Of a stretch of 64,000 bases of DNA, positions 56,221 through 63,582 are shown in pieces. Origin of the DNA: Alicyclobacillaceae bacterium I2511 (lineage in GTDB: Bacteria > Bacillota > Bacilli > Alicyclobacillales > Alicyclobacillaceae); contig QXHL01000007.1 in assembly GCA_003584005.1 (NCBI GenBank), forward strand, positions 37,310 to 101,309, in the 5' to 3' direction. The notes under the pieces are model-generated. The model saw only the letters and a list, made by a program, of their open reading frames with translations, searched no databases and was not told the origin of the DNA. Numbering within the stretch: position 1 is the first letter of the stretch; every line of letters starts with the position of its first letter. The position numbers and the translations under genes are program-made.

Positions 56221-56958
56221 TTACCTGTGATGGAGAAGTGTAAATATTCCCTCCACTTTTCCAATGACTGTTAAATTGTTTTTCAATCGAGTCACAGGTG
56301 CTATATTTAGGTTATCTGCCATTAAAGCGACAGTATCACCCGCAAATATCACACGGCGAATCACTACATTCTCATCTATACAAGTTACGGCTATGTCTCC
56401 ATTTTCAATTTTTGGGGTGATTTGAATTAATACAATAGACCCCTCATACATATTAGTACCTGCCATACTACTATCCGGTACAGTGTACCAAACATACTGG
56501 TGATCATTCTCCCATGGTAATCCACTTAACGGCATGCTCCCGATGACATCTCCTTCTAGCCACCACGGGGGACCACATCGGAGAGTAGAAACGACGGAAA
56601 TTTGGATAAGCGGATAATCAGGATACTGGGTGCCTCCGGGCTCAATTGATTCTAGGAGATAAGGATTATCGATTGATTGATGTAGACGTTTAAAATTCTC
56701 GGTGAGATGTTCAGGGTCGCCTTCGGGTTCTTTTGGCCGGGGAGATGCTACTTGTTCCCGGCCTAACAAATAATCTACAGTACAACCGAAAAAGTCCGCA
56801 ATTTGCTCCAATCTTTCGCGACGTGGTAGACGTTCGTTCACCTCTCTCTCGTAGTGAGTGAGGGTGGACCGTGGAATGCTTGTATGAGTGGATAATTGCT
56901 CTTGAGAAAGCCCCCGAGCTTCTCGCAACAGTCGTAATCTCTGTGCGAAAAAGTTCAT
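56221..56958 (-). CDS. LexA/CI-like phage repressor with altered S24 peptidase active site
   Basis: About 245 residues, start ATG 56958 after GAGGGGTG. Residues 5-65 are an Xre helix-turn-helix (RLRLLREARGLSQEQLSTHT). The C-terminal half is an S24 peptidase fold: nucleophile Ser164 in VPDSSMAGTNMYEGS. The general-base lysine normally in a VTVKR-type motif is Arg (VVIRR, 200-202), and the self-cleavage Ala-Gly is Cys-Gly in STLRCGPP (about 124-131). It may therefore not autocleave and would need another inducer. It is divergent from the Xre gene at 57110. Confidence 0.88.
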   Translation of the reverse strand: MNFFAQRLRLLREARGLSQEQLSTHTSIPRSTLTHYEREVNERLPRRERLEQIADFFGCTVDYLLGREQVASPRPKEPEGDPEHLTENFKRLHQSIDNPYLLESIEPGGTQYPDYPLIQISVVSTLRCGPPWWLEGDVIGSMPLSGLPWENDHQYVWYTVPDSSMAGTNMYEGSIVLIQITPKIENGDIAVTCIDENVVIRRVIFAGDTVALMADNLNIAPVTRLKNNLTVIGKVEGIFTLLHHR

Positions 56959-57013
56959 AGTCCACACCCCTCACTACCCTAAATTTTATAAAAGATTGTT
57001 CGTATTAGAAACA

Positions 57014-57092
57014 GTGCATAAAACGCACGATTGCTGCTTGACATGTGCGTTTTATGACGGTAACATAACACTACGGAGTGCGTTAAACGCAC
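57014..57092 (+). promoter_or_regulatory. Operator-promoter region of the first regulatory switch
   Basis: Three 14-15-base sites of consensus GTGCGTWWAACGCAC: 57014-57028 (GTGCATAAAACGCAC), 57045-57058 (GTGCGTTTTATGAC, inverted and one base short) and 57078-57092 (GTGCGTTAAACGCAC, palindromic). The second lies between TTGACA (57038-57043) and TAACAT (57061-57066), spaced 17. A fourth copy is at the end of the gene (57320-57334). Binding of a regulator would block this promoter. Confidence 0.85.
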
Positions 57093-57109
57093 GGAAAGGA
57101 GAAAATTAC

Positions 57110-57346
57110 ATGAACACTGACATCCTAAAGAGAGAAAAACTCATTGCGGCTCGTAGATCGCTGAAGATGAACCAACGTGAGTTTGCGGACGCCGTGGGCG
57201 TGTCTCGCGCTTATCTTTCTAATATTGAGGGTGGTAAATACTTCCCTTCTCTTCATGTGGCCCGCAGGATTTCTGAAGTGCTGAACACAAACATTGAAGA
57301 ACTTTTTTTTAGTCTTGATGTGCGTAAAACGCACAATGTTTCATAA
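57110..57346 (+). CDS. Xre-family HTH regulator, 78 residues
   Basis: Start ATG 57110 after AAAGGAGAA. An almost pure HTH domain: KLIAARRSLKMNQREFADAVGVSRAYLSNIEGGKYFPSLHVARRISEVLNTNIEELFF. It is Cro-like in size and faces away from the LexA-like repressor, so the two genes form a CI/Cro-type switch. Its last codons contain a fourth operator copy (57320-57334). Confidence 0.9.
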   Translation: MNTDILKREKLIAARRSLKMNQREFADAVGVSRAYLSNIEGGKYFPSLHVARRISEVLNTNIEELFFSLDVRKTHNVS

Positions 57347-57369
57347 AAATAAGAGGAGCAACGATGAAA

Positions 57370-57693
57370 TTACTTAGCTTGCTTAATTTGCCTAATTTCC
57401 GATTCTTGTTCTAGGGAACGAAAGGCGAGGGATTGCAGTACTTTCCCTTGGCGATCTTGCTCAACCTGTACAGCATCAAGTTTGGATTCAAAACGGCTCA
57501 CTTTCTCATTTGTCGAACCAACTATGTCAATTAATTGGGTGAGCAGATTCCCTTGTTGTTGTTGAGTGGCATTAATGGATGTGATATCCGTTTCAATACT
57601 AGAAATTCTTGAACCTAGTCCATCAAGTTTTTGCAGAATTAGATCCAGCTTGTCTGACACATTAATCATCCTTTCAGTGCCATGATGGGTCAT
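57370..57693 (-). CDS. Coiled-coil protein, about 107 residues
   Basis: Start is probably ATG 57693 after GGAAGAAG, overlapping the end of the HTH gene upstream; ATG 57669 also possible. From about residue 20 to the end it is one long heptad pattern (LDLILQKLDGLGSRISSIETDIT and onward). No membrane segment. Such proteins in phages and ICEs often pair with the neighbouring regulator. Function not known. Confidence 0.75.
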   Translation of the reverse strand: MTHHGTERMINVSDKLDLILQKLDGLGSRISSIETDITSINATQQQQGNLLTQLIDIVGSTNEKVSRFESKLDAVQVEQDRQGKVLQSLAFRSLEQESEIRQIKQAK

Positions 57694-57892
57694 CGCTTCT
57701 TCCAACAAGGTAGTCAAGAGATACATTAAAATAATTGGCGAGTTTTACAAGACTATCTAAAGTAGGCTGCTTTGTCCCAGCTTCGTAGAAACGAATCCCT
57801 CGTTCATGCGCTCCAATAGCTTCACCTAGCTGTTTCTGAGTCATAGAGTGAGACTTTCTAAGAACCACAAGGCGTTCCGAAAACCTAGGCAT
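57674..57892 (-). CDS. Xre-family HTH repressor, 72 residues
   Basis: Start ATG 57892 after CTGGAG. SERLVVLRKSHSMTQKQLGEAIGAHERGIRFYEAGTKQPTLDSLVKLANYFNVSLDYLVGR is a complete Xre domain of the immunity-repressor type. It is divergent from the HTH gene at 57956 with an operator between, making a second switch 0.8 kb from the first. Confidence 0.88.
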   Translation of the reverse strand: MPRFSERLVVLRKSHSMTQKQLGEAIGAHERGIRFYEAGTKQPTLDSLVKLANYFNVSLDYLVGRSDDPSWH

Positions 57893-57916
57893 AAATTTCA
57901 CTCCAGAACACTTGAC

Positions 57917-57935
57917 AGGTACTTTAGTGCCTGAC
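57917..57935. promoter_or_regulatory. Operator between the second pair of HTH genes
   Basis: CAGGTAC-TTTA-GTGCCTG is an inverted repeat with one mismatch, placed between the two divergent Xre genes and overlapping a TTGACA (57913-57918) of the plus-strand promoter. Confidence 0.65.
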
Positions 57936-57955
57936 AGATAAGGTGGCGGTGATGA

Positions 57956-58171
57956 ATGAGAAATCGGTTGAAACAAGAACGTAAAGCTCACAAATGGACC
58001 CAGGCCGAGACTGCCCGAAAACTTGGAATTACCGATCGTTCCTACAGACATTTGGAAGCAGGTACGCGCAATCCGAGTTATCCCACAGCTAAAAAACTTA
58101 AAAAGTTATTTGGTGTCGATGATGAGGAACTGCTCGTTCCTGATTCTACACCCAATGGAGAAACGGCGTAA
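57956..58171 (+). CDS. Xre-family HTH protein, 71 residues
   Basis: ATG 57956, preceded by AAGGTGG. RLKQERKAHKWTQAETARKLGITDRSYRHLEAGTRNPSYPTAKKLKKLFGVDDEELL is a full HTH domain. It is probably the Cro-like partner of the minus-strand repressor. The 154 bases after it hold no gene I can support. Confidence 0.88.
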   Translation: MRNRLKQERKAHKWTQAETARKLGITDRSYRHLEAGTRNPSYPTAKKLKKLFGVDDEELLVPDSTPNGETA

Positions 58172-58325
58172 AGCTGTGTAGGACAAACACCTGTTTTCAT
58201 TCACAACTTGACTGTATCACAGGATGTTTAGGTCGGAAACAACTTTGCTATTTCGGGTAATCGTAAAATTAGATTGAAGCTAAATTTAACCAATCCGTCT
58301 GTAATTTTTATGGAGGTGTTCTGAA

Positions 58326-58748
58326 ATGCGTGAGATTGAGTTTCGAGGTAAAACGATAACTGGAATTTGGGTGTATGGTGGAATTTCAATCCAGTCTCAC
58401 GGAACGTTTATCAATGACGAGAATTTGCCTTATGACGATTATCTGGTCATTCCTGAGACCATCGGACAATTCACTGGCTTGCGAGACTCAAAACGGACAG
58501 AAGAATATCCAGAAGGTCAAAGGATTTACGAGGGAGATGCACTCAAAGTAACGAACCCCATGGGCGACGAGGATAGTATGTGCATAGTAATCTATGACGA
58601 AAAAGCGGGGGGTTATCCGTATGAACCTGAAGGCGGTTATGGAGACTACGACGTTTCTACCATTGGCTGGGCAATGGATGTTGGATATAAGTTTGAAGTT
58701 ATTAGTGATGTCTATGACAATCCCGCTTTGCTGGAAACAGTTGAATAG
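58326..58748 (+). CDS. YopX-family phage protein
   Basis: A 140-residue protein, start ATG 58326 after GGAGGTG. The beginning MREIEFRGKTITGIWVYGG and the middle IGQFTGLRDS ... RIYEGDALKV with DVISDVYDNPALLE near the end are the YopX pattern (REIKFRGK ... IYEGDIV ... GNIYENPELLE). The family occurs in Gram-positive prophages, including SPbeta; function unknown. Confidence 0.9.
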   Translation: MREIEFRGKTITGIWVYGGISIQSHGTFINDENLPYDDYLVIPETIGQFTGLRDSKRTEEYPEGQRIYEGDALKVTNPMGDEDSMCIVIYDEKAGGYPYEPEGGYGDYDVSTIGWAMDVGYKFEVISDVYDNPALLETVE

Positions 58749-58883
58749 TTTTCAACACGATTCTACGAATACCTGTTATTTCTTTCTATAACTTTGTGAA
58801 CCATTCAAATTCAATGGTAAAGGATTACCTCTTGGCAAGTAGCCAAGCAGACTATTCATAAGCTCACATCAGGAGGTGATGGC

Positions 58884-59072
58884 GTGGTCGCGAGAGTACC
58901 TGAGAAGGTCGAGGCTGTGCCAGATGTGGGACGTGAGCCGGACATGGTGCTTCAAATTGGAGGCACAACTTGTAAGATTTTTGGCCCGGGTCCGATGAGT
59001 GAGGGAGAACGACAAAGGCGACATGATGCGGTTGTACGGGCTGTAGCCAAGTGTTTGGAAAGTAGTTTCTGA
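58884..59072 (+). CDS. Small phage protein, 62 residues
   Basis: GTG start after a strong CAGGAGGTGATG. Sequence has VLQIGGTTCKIFGPGPMSEGERQRRHDAVVRAVAKCLE, a short beta-turn region followed by a charged helix. No family recognised; typical early-region gene. Confidence 0.7.
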   Translation: MVARVPEKVEAVPDVGREPDMVLQIGGTTCKIFGPGPMSEGERQRRHDAVVRAVAKCLESSF

Positions 59073-59162
59073 ACCACGAGAAGACTTCGGGGGCGGTTGC
59101 CTCCGAGCAAAAACATTGGACAAGTAATTATGCGGTAAAGCTCAGAAATCAGGAGGTAAAAC

Positions 59163-59561
59163 ATGGATAGAACATTGGATTTTAAGGTGCTTGTTTCAAA
59201 TGAAACGCAAACTTTGTCTGATGCATATATTTCCATGCTCAACGCTCAGATAAATTCCCACCAAGGCGCGATTACATCCGTAAAATATTCTAATAAAAAT
59301 GAAACTGCCGCAGGACGGGATTCATGCGCTGCATTGGTAGATGTCAGATATAGTATAGAGCAGATTGTCCCCCCTCATGACTGGAGAGCCACAATTGAGG
59401 CGCTTCGAACTTCTTTGAAATGGGCTATATCATATTTGGATTTTCCTGATGCAGCGTTGGCCGACACGTGTCTCCATAAGCTTTATTCTACAATGTATCG
59501 GGCAGAGGCTGCTTCCCTACCCGTCTATTTAAGATCCTCTCAGAATCATAAGGAGGATTAA
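59163..59561 (+). CDS. Hypothetical element protein, 132 residues
   Basis: ATG 59163 after a consensus CAGGAGGTAAAA. No membrane segment or recognised motif. The middle (IVPPHDWRATIEALRTSLKWAISYLDFPD) looks helical. It precedes the replisome-like gene by 45 bases and may act with it, but nothing in the sequence shows how. Confidence 0.7.
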   Translation: MDRTLDFKVLVSNETQTLSDAYISMLNAQINSHQGAITSVKYSNKNETAAGRDSCAALVDVRYSIEQIVPPHDWRATIEALRTSLKWAISYLDFPDAALADTCLHKLYSTMYRAEAASLPVYLRSSQNHKED

Positions 59562-59606
59562 GAGCGTGATCTATCTCCGAGAGTCTGATGTGATTGGTGG
59601 TGCATC

Positions 59607-60455
59607 ATGCCAAACCGAATAATAAATGAGTCCATAAGGAGTTCTGACACATTATTTAACGTTTCAGCTGATGCAGAAAGATTATTTTGGAGATTAATTG
59701 TCAGTGCAGATGATTATGGGCGCTTTGATGGCCGTGCCAACATTATCCTTGGTCAGTGTTTAAGCAGTTTTATCGGCCAACTTACGCCTGAGCAGGTACA
59801 AGGCTGGCTGCTAGAATTACATAAAGTAGACCTCATCAGATTGTACGGGGTCAACGGACAATCCTATCTTTATATCACAAATTGGGAAAAGTATCAGCGT
59901 ACACGAGCAAAAAATAGTAAATTTCCGAGCCCGCAGGCCATTGCTGACATATCGCGGTCATCGGCCGTCATATGTCAGCAAATCTCCGCGACTCGCGATC
60001 AATCGCCTTCAAATGACCGCTCTAACGTATTCGAGAACGTATTCGAGAACGTATTCGAGAACGTAAACGAGAACGTAAACGAGAACGTAAACGAGAACGG
60101 GCAAAGCGACGAGGGCGCCGAAATCGTAAAGGTATATCAAGGGGTGTTTGGCAAGACTCCAACAGAGATACAATTGCGAGCTCTTAAGTTGTACCGGGAT
60201 TTTCCAATTGACTTGATTACCTGGAATTTACAACAAGCTCTGGAGCGTGGCAAGGACATTACGTATGCCCTGGGCATATGCAAGCGCCAACGTGAGCAAC
60301 AAATTGTCACCCTAAAACAAGCTCAGCAGGAAGCTATACGGTATGCAGCACAACAACACAAAGGGCGAGATTCCCCTAAACGAGGGAACTCTGAAAAACG
60401 TGACGAGCGATATAGCGAATTCTATGATTTATATCCGGATTTATCCAATGCATAG
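59607..60455 (+). CDS. Phage replisome organiser-like protein
   Basis: A 282-residue protein. The N-terminal 105 residues (NESIRSSDTLFNVSADAERLFWRLIVSADDYGRFDGRANIILGQC, then LYITNWEKYQRTRAKNSKFPSP) match the winged-helix replisome-organiser type seen in Gram-positive phages. The linker is a low-complexity run of FENV and NENV units. The C-terminal 130 residues (IVKVYQGVFGKTPTEIQLRALKLYRDFPIDLITWNLQQAL) are helical, DnaD-like. It should load helicase at the element's origin. ATG 59607; upstream TGGTGGTGCATC is a weak ribosome site. Confidence 0.8.
   Translation: MPNRIINESIRSSDTLFNVSADAERLFWRLIVSADDYGRFDGRANIILGQCLSSFIGQLTPEQVQGWLLELHKVDLIRLYGVNGQSYLYITNWEKYQRTRAKNSKFPSPQAIADISRSSAVICQQISATRDQSPSNDRSNVFENVFENVFENVNENVNENVNENGQSDEGAEIVKVYQGVFGKTPTEIQLRALKLYRDFPIDLITWNLQQALERGKDITYALGICKRQREQQIVTLKQAQQEAIRYAAQQHKGRDSPKRGNSEKRDERYSEFYDLYPDLSNA
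60024..60099 (+). repeat. 12-bp tandem repeat in the replication gene
   Basis: About six direct copies of a 12-base unit (three of AACGTATTCGAG, three of AACGTAAACGAG), each keeping frame and encoding NVFE or NVNE. Besides a flexible linker, such direct repeats within a replication gene are a common form of phage origin iteron. Confidence 0.9.
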
Positions 60456-60466
60456 GAGGTTTACGG

Positions 60467-60619
60467 ATGAAGGATGTGCATGAAATGCCACGAGGACTAG
60501 AGGTGTTTTTTGATGCGGACGCTCGGCGGGTGGATCCACGGGTGCAGGCGCTCTGTTCCCAGTGGACAATAGACCAGGTTCGCGAGTTGTGCCATATACT
60601 TCCGGCGTGGAGGTCATGA
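60467..60619 (+). CDS. Small element protein, 50 residues
   Basis: ATG 60467 after ATAGGAGGTTT. Sequence starts MKDVHEMPRGLEVFFDADARR and ends CHILPAWRS; acidic, one CxxxxxxxC pair, no membrane segment. Not recognised. Confidence 0.65.
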   Translation: MKDVHEMPRGLEVFFDADARRVDPRVQALCSQWTIDQVRELCHILPAWRS

Positions 60620-60622
60620 AAA

Positions 60623-60805
60623 ATGGGACAATTTGGGGTTCCTGAGGCACGGGCAAAGATGTGGAGACTTGTCTTAGCGGTGGCTCAAAATATGTCAGAC
60701 CAAGAACAGAAGGCTAGTGCTCAGACGCGTAGGAAAGAATGGGAGTCTTGGAGGTTAAACCACATAAGCGAAACGGGGGAAAGATGTTGTCTGAGCAGAT
60801 CGTAG
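60623..60805 (+). CDS. Small element protein, 60 residues
   Basis: ATG 60623 after GGAGGTCATG, four bases beyond the preceding stop. MGQFGVPEARAKMWRLVLAV and a basic, helical C-terminus. Its end overlaps the next gene by 22 bases. Not recognised. Confidence 0.65.
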   Translation: MGQFGVPEARAKMWRLVLAVAQNMSDQEQKASAQTRRKEWESWRLNHISETGERCCLSRS

Positions 60806-61029
60806 TGTCGGCCGAGGAATGGAGGGAGTCTCTGGGTGCGGAATTGCGACAGCGTAGGATAGCCGGGGGGATTACACAAGTCCAACTGGCTGACAAGACT
60901 CACTACCATGTTAGGGCTATCCAACGGGCGGAGCAGGGCAAAGCTAGTATCAGCATGTACCAAACTATCTGTTCCTCTCTTGGGGTAGAAGTCGCCATTA
61001 TGATAGGGGATTCGGAATACCTGGCGTAG
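60784..61029 (+). CDS. Xre-family HTH protein, 81 residues
   Basis: ATG 60784 after GGGGGAAAG. SLGAELRQRRIAGGITQVQLADKTHYHVRAIQRAEQGKASISMYQTICSSLGVEVAIMIG is an HTH domain, fifth of its kind in this element. It lies within the early operon, so it may control the downstream membrane-protein genes. Confidence 0.78.
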   Translation: MLSEQIVVSAEEWRESLGAELRQRRIAGGITQVQLADKTHYHVRAIQRAEQGKASISMYQTICSSLGVEVAIMIGDSEYLA

Positions 61030-61059
61030 ATATGGGACTAACTTTTAGGGGGCAGAAGG

Positions 61060-61206
61060 ATGGTATATCAAGTATGGACACGCCGCACAAACGCAGATGC
61101 ATTTTTACCGAGTCGTCGAATGACATGGGTTGAAGCGCAAGCCTATTCTTATTCTTTCCAGATGTCTGGTTGGGAATGGAAAATCAATAAAATAGAAGGG
61201 CTTTAG
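61060..61206 (+). CDS. Small element protein, 48 residues
   Basis: ATG 61060 after AGGGGGCAGAAGG. Starts MVYQVWTRRTNADAFLPSRR and is rich in Trp/Tyr/Ser (AYSYSFQMSGWEW). Not recognised. Confidence 0.6.
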   Translation: MVYQVWTRRTNADAFLPSRRMTWVEAQAYSYSFQMSGWEWKINKIEGL

Positions 61207-61269
61207 TCAAAAGTTTAGCTATGGTGTTTAACGCATCCGAGTAGAACGATGAAATTGGGAGGAGACCCT

Positions 61270-61524
61270 ATGAAACAGTGGCATTTCTACTGCTACAAGT
61301 GCAAAACGGAACGGGTGATCTACACAGTGGGACAAGTTCTGTGCGTCCCTTGCCCCCAGTGTGGAGGCGCAATGCGCAATTTACAACTGAAACAATCTCA
61401 CCTCAAGCTGGGGCATGTGAGAGTCGTCGCAAAGCAGGCGAGAGAGGCCCGAGAGCGGGGCATAGAGGTCACCATTGATGATGTAGGGCCTATGTGGGAG
61501 CAGATAACTTTATGGCAGCTATGA
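61270..61524 (+). CDS. Zinc-ribbon protein, 84 residues
   Basis: ATG 61270 after GGAGGAG. MKQWHFYCYKCKTERVIYTVGQ with CYKC and CPQC makes a complete Cys4 zinc ribbon, then a charged helical tail. Possible DNA or RNA binding. Overlaps the frame of the GtrA gene. Confidence 0.72.
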   Translation: MKQWHFYCYKCKTERVIYTVGQVLCVPCPQCGGAMRNLQLKQSHLKLGHVRVVAKQAREARERGIEVTIDDVGPMWEQITLWQL

Positions 61525-61541
61525 GGAAACTGAGGGGGCAA

Positions 61542-61955
61542 ATGAATCGTTTTATAAAATTCGCGGCAGTAGGGGGCACGGGGATTGGTGTTAATCTAAT
61601 TATCCTAGTTAGTCTTCGAGGGGTAGGAGTTCCGCCCCTGGAGTCTAGTTGGATGGCATCGATGGTCGCTGTGGTTTCTAACTGGGTCTTAAATTCCTGG
61701 ATTACCTGGGGAGGAGTAAGCCGGGGATTATCCAAGGCAAAACGGCTGACTCAAGCATTGGTGTATTTTGGGGTGAGCTTGGTAGGCTCGTTCACAACGG
61801 CAGCCGTCTTTCTGGCGTGCGTGTGGCATGGTTGGCCGTATCTGGACGCACAGGTAATAGGGATCATCGTGACCAGTCTTTGGACTTATGGCGTCCACTC
61901 GGGGATTACCTGGGGACGTGGCCACTTTGGATTATTAGGGGGCATAGAAGCGTGA
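61542..61955 (+). CDS. GtrA-family membrane protein
   Basis: A protein of about 137 residues, ATG 61542 after GAGGGGG (in-frame starts exist up to 61494). Four membrane helices; FIKFAAVGGTGIGVNLIILV and NWVLNSWITWGG are the GtrA signatures. In phages GtrA flips a lipid-linked sugar with GtrB and a specific transferase. No GtrB is seen in the window. It overlaps the next gene by four bases (GTGA). Confidence 0.85.
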   Translation: MNRFIKFAAVGGTGIGVNLIILVSLRGVGVPPLESSWMASMVAVVSNWVLNSWITWGGVSRGLSKAKRLTQALVYFGVSLVGSFTTAAVFLACVWHGWPYLDAQVIGIIVTSLWTYGVHSGITWGRGHFGLLGGIEA

Positions 61956-62173
61956 AAAATCCATATCAGGACAAACACAAGGGACATAATTTGAACTCTA
62001 CACCTCAACGAGAGGTGCTCATGAGGGAGATTCAAAGACTTCTTGACGAGGGATTGATTACGGTGGTCGGTGAGTACGAAGGACAGCCGGTATATCTTCC
62101 TACTCAACCGGCCAATGGACCTTTAGTTCAAAAACGGTTGAAATCTGTGCTGGAAGGGACCAGCAAAAAGTGA
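61952..62173 (+). CDS. Hypothetical element protein, 73 residues
   Basis: GTG 61952 ten bases after AGGGGG, overlapping the GtrA stop. NSTPQREVLMREIQRLLDEGLITVVGEYEGQPVYLPTQ reads as a helix followed by a beta-hairpin, like a small winged helix. Overlaps the next gene (GTGA). Not recognised. Confidence 0.65.
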   Translation: MKNPYQDKHKGHNLNSTPQREVLMREIQRLLDEGLITVVGEYEGQPVYLPTQPANGPLVQKRLKSVLEGTSKK

Positions 62174-62634
62174 GAATGGAATACGATGGGGTTTCCAATT
62201 GGGGTGCAGAAGAACGTGTCAGAGAGGCGGAGAAAATTGTTAAAAAGATTCTCAACGGTCATTTGGATGGGTATCTTACCGAAGATGCAGGATTGGCAGC
62301 GCGGGTGATGGGTCAAGTTTTAGGAGCAAATTCCTCTCTCCCCGCTTATGCCACGGTGCAGTTAGCAATCCATGGCACGGAAGCAAAGCATATGTACTCT
62401 GTTTATGTGTCTCGTCGTGAGTTGCAATCTGCGGAGTACATGGAGATGAAGAAGTACTGGGGCAGGAAAGGATTTTATCAAGCAAACGGGATAGAGTTTC
62501 AAGTCCTCATCAAAGAGGTCAGAAATAGTTATGGGCGACTTCAATTTTTGATAGAACCTGAGGAAGGACGCGGGCAAAAATGGGTTCTGGATGACCGAGT
62601 GATTTTTGAAGGGGAATTATCCGATAACGAATGA
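62170..62634 (+). CDS. Hypothetical element protein, 154 residues
   Basis: GTG 62170 (or ATG 62176) after GGAAGGG. The N-terminus is helical (EERVREAEKIVKKILNGHLDGYL), the middle has strands (YATVQLAIHGTEAKHMYSVYVS), and there is no membrane segment. Not recognised. It is the last soluble gene before the tiny membrane genes. Confidence 0.65.
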   Translation: MRMEYDGVSNWGAEERVREAEKIVKKILNGHLDGYLTEDAGLAARVMGQVLGANSSLPAYATVQLAIHGTEAKHMYSVYVSRRELQSAEYMEMKKYWGRKGFYQANGIEFQVLIKEVRNSYGRLQFLIEPEEGRGQKWVLDDRVIFEGELSDNE

Positions 62635-62732
62635 ACTCTAGGAATTAGACGACTCAATTTTCCCTCTGCATCAGTTGATAGTTTCGGTCCGGTGGTGGGT
62701 CCAGGGGGCTTTGCAAGAAAGGAGAGGAGAGA

Positions 62733-62852
62733 ATGTATGCGCCATGGTTGCGAACTCTCACAATTTTTGTAGCCGGAATGATCATTGGGGCGATAGTATT
62801 TACTCTGGTTATCGGCATGTTCTTTGTATGGGGTGGGTGGCAGGCAGTTTAG
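62733..62852 (+). CDS. Single-helix membrane protein, 39 residues
   Basis: ATG 62733 after AAGGAGAGGAG. MYAPWLRTLTIFVAGMIIGA continues into IVFTLVIGMFFVWGGW: one helix from about 9 to 34, with a short tail. First of a series of minute hydrophobic genes. Confidence 0.75.
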   Translation: MYAPWLRTLTIFVAGMIIGAIVFTLVIGMFFVWGGWQAV

Positions 62853-62909
62853 CATAATAATGGGTTTTCTATTGAATTTTTGAGATATACGAGGAGGGTG
62901 GACAAACAA

Positions 62910-63119
62910 ATGCATTGGACAAGTGGACAGGCACTTTTTATCCACATGTTGCACTGGGTGCAGAAAAGTCACCTGTATCAGGCACAACCGGGGGGCTTTA
63001 TCACCTGGATGGAATTGTTCATTCTCGGGGCATTTGCGGTGACATGGATGCTTGATGCATTTTATTCAACCATAAACAAAAGAAAGAAAATTCAACCATC
63101 TAACAAGTTGCTTATATAG
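62910..63119 (+). CDS. Single-helix membrane protein, 69 residues
   Basis: ATG 62910 after GAGGAGGG. An N-terminal amphipathic segment (HMLHWVQKSHLYQAQPGG), one helix (WMELFILGAFAVTWMLDAFY) and a basic tail (INKRKKIQPSNK). No signal cleavage site seen. Confidence 0.72.
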   Translation: MHWTSGQALFIHMLHWVQKSHLYQAQPGGFITWMELFILGAFAVTWMLDAFYSTINKRKKIQPSNKLLI

Positions 63120-63173
63120 ACGTAGTCTATAACAAAGTAGGCCCGGAAAAGGGCCATTCTACACGTTTTGCAT

Positions 63174-63210
63174 GCCGCTTCAGGGGATACTACCAGGAGG
63201 CGGCGTTTTT
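63174..63210 (+). terminator. Possible terminator within the element
   Basis: GCCGC (63174-63178) and GCGGC (63200-63204) frame a 21-base loop, followed by GTTTTT. It lies in the 191-base gap before the next tiny genes, which otherwise shows no gene. It could separate the early operon from the membrane-protein operon. Confidence 0.4.
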
Positions 63211-63310
63211 GAGCGTGGTTGAGTAGTTCCATTGATGTTATGACTAGTACAAGGGCCGGATAATCACTAAGCAAATCACACTTTATACTGACGCAACGGG
63301 AGGGGAAACG

Positions 63311-63454
63311 GTGCAAGGCACAACAGTCCAGCTATCGACCGGAATTCTATATGTCGCCTATCAGATGTCTGTAGGACAAATGGTGTTAGGGGTTTTGCTA
63401 TTGGCGATCATCGTGATTTTGGTTATGCGCTGGATTTATGACGCTTTGTACTGA
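63311..63454 (+). CDS. Single-helix membrane protein, 47 residues
   Basis: GTG 63311 after GGGAGGGGAAAC. MQGTTVQLSTGILYVAYQMS then a helix VLGVLLLAIIVILVMRWIY. Neutral N-terminus outside, Arg on the cytoplasmic side at the end. Confidence 0.75.
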   Translation: MQGTTVQLSTGILYVAYQMSVGQMVLGVLLLAIIVILVMRWIYDALY

Positions 63455-63468
63455 AAGGGGGAGTTGAG

Positions 63469-63582
63469 ATGTGGCCTATATTGAGCGGTACTAATTTGGT
63501 TAATCAATACCTTCTGATGAGCGCTCCAATGGCGGTTTTGGCTATTTTCTCTTGGTTCCCCAAGGGAAGGGGGCCGGGATGA
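63469..63582 (+). CDS. Hydrophobic peptide, 37 residues
   Basis: ATG 63469 after AAGGGGGAG. MWPILSGTNLVNQYLLMSAP followed by MAVLAIFSWFPKGRGPG: one short helix and a basic tail. Its stop overlaps the next start (ATGA). Confidence 0.65.
   Translation: MWPILSGTNLVNQYLLMSAPMAVLAIFSWFPKGRGPG

Noticed and set aside
60024..60099. Possible CRISPR array
   Set aside because: Units are 12 bases, directly adjacent with no spacers and in frame within a gene.
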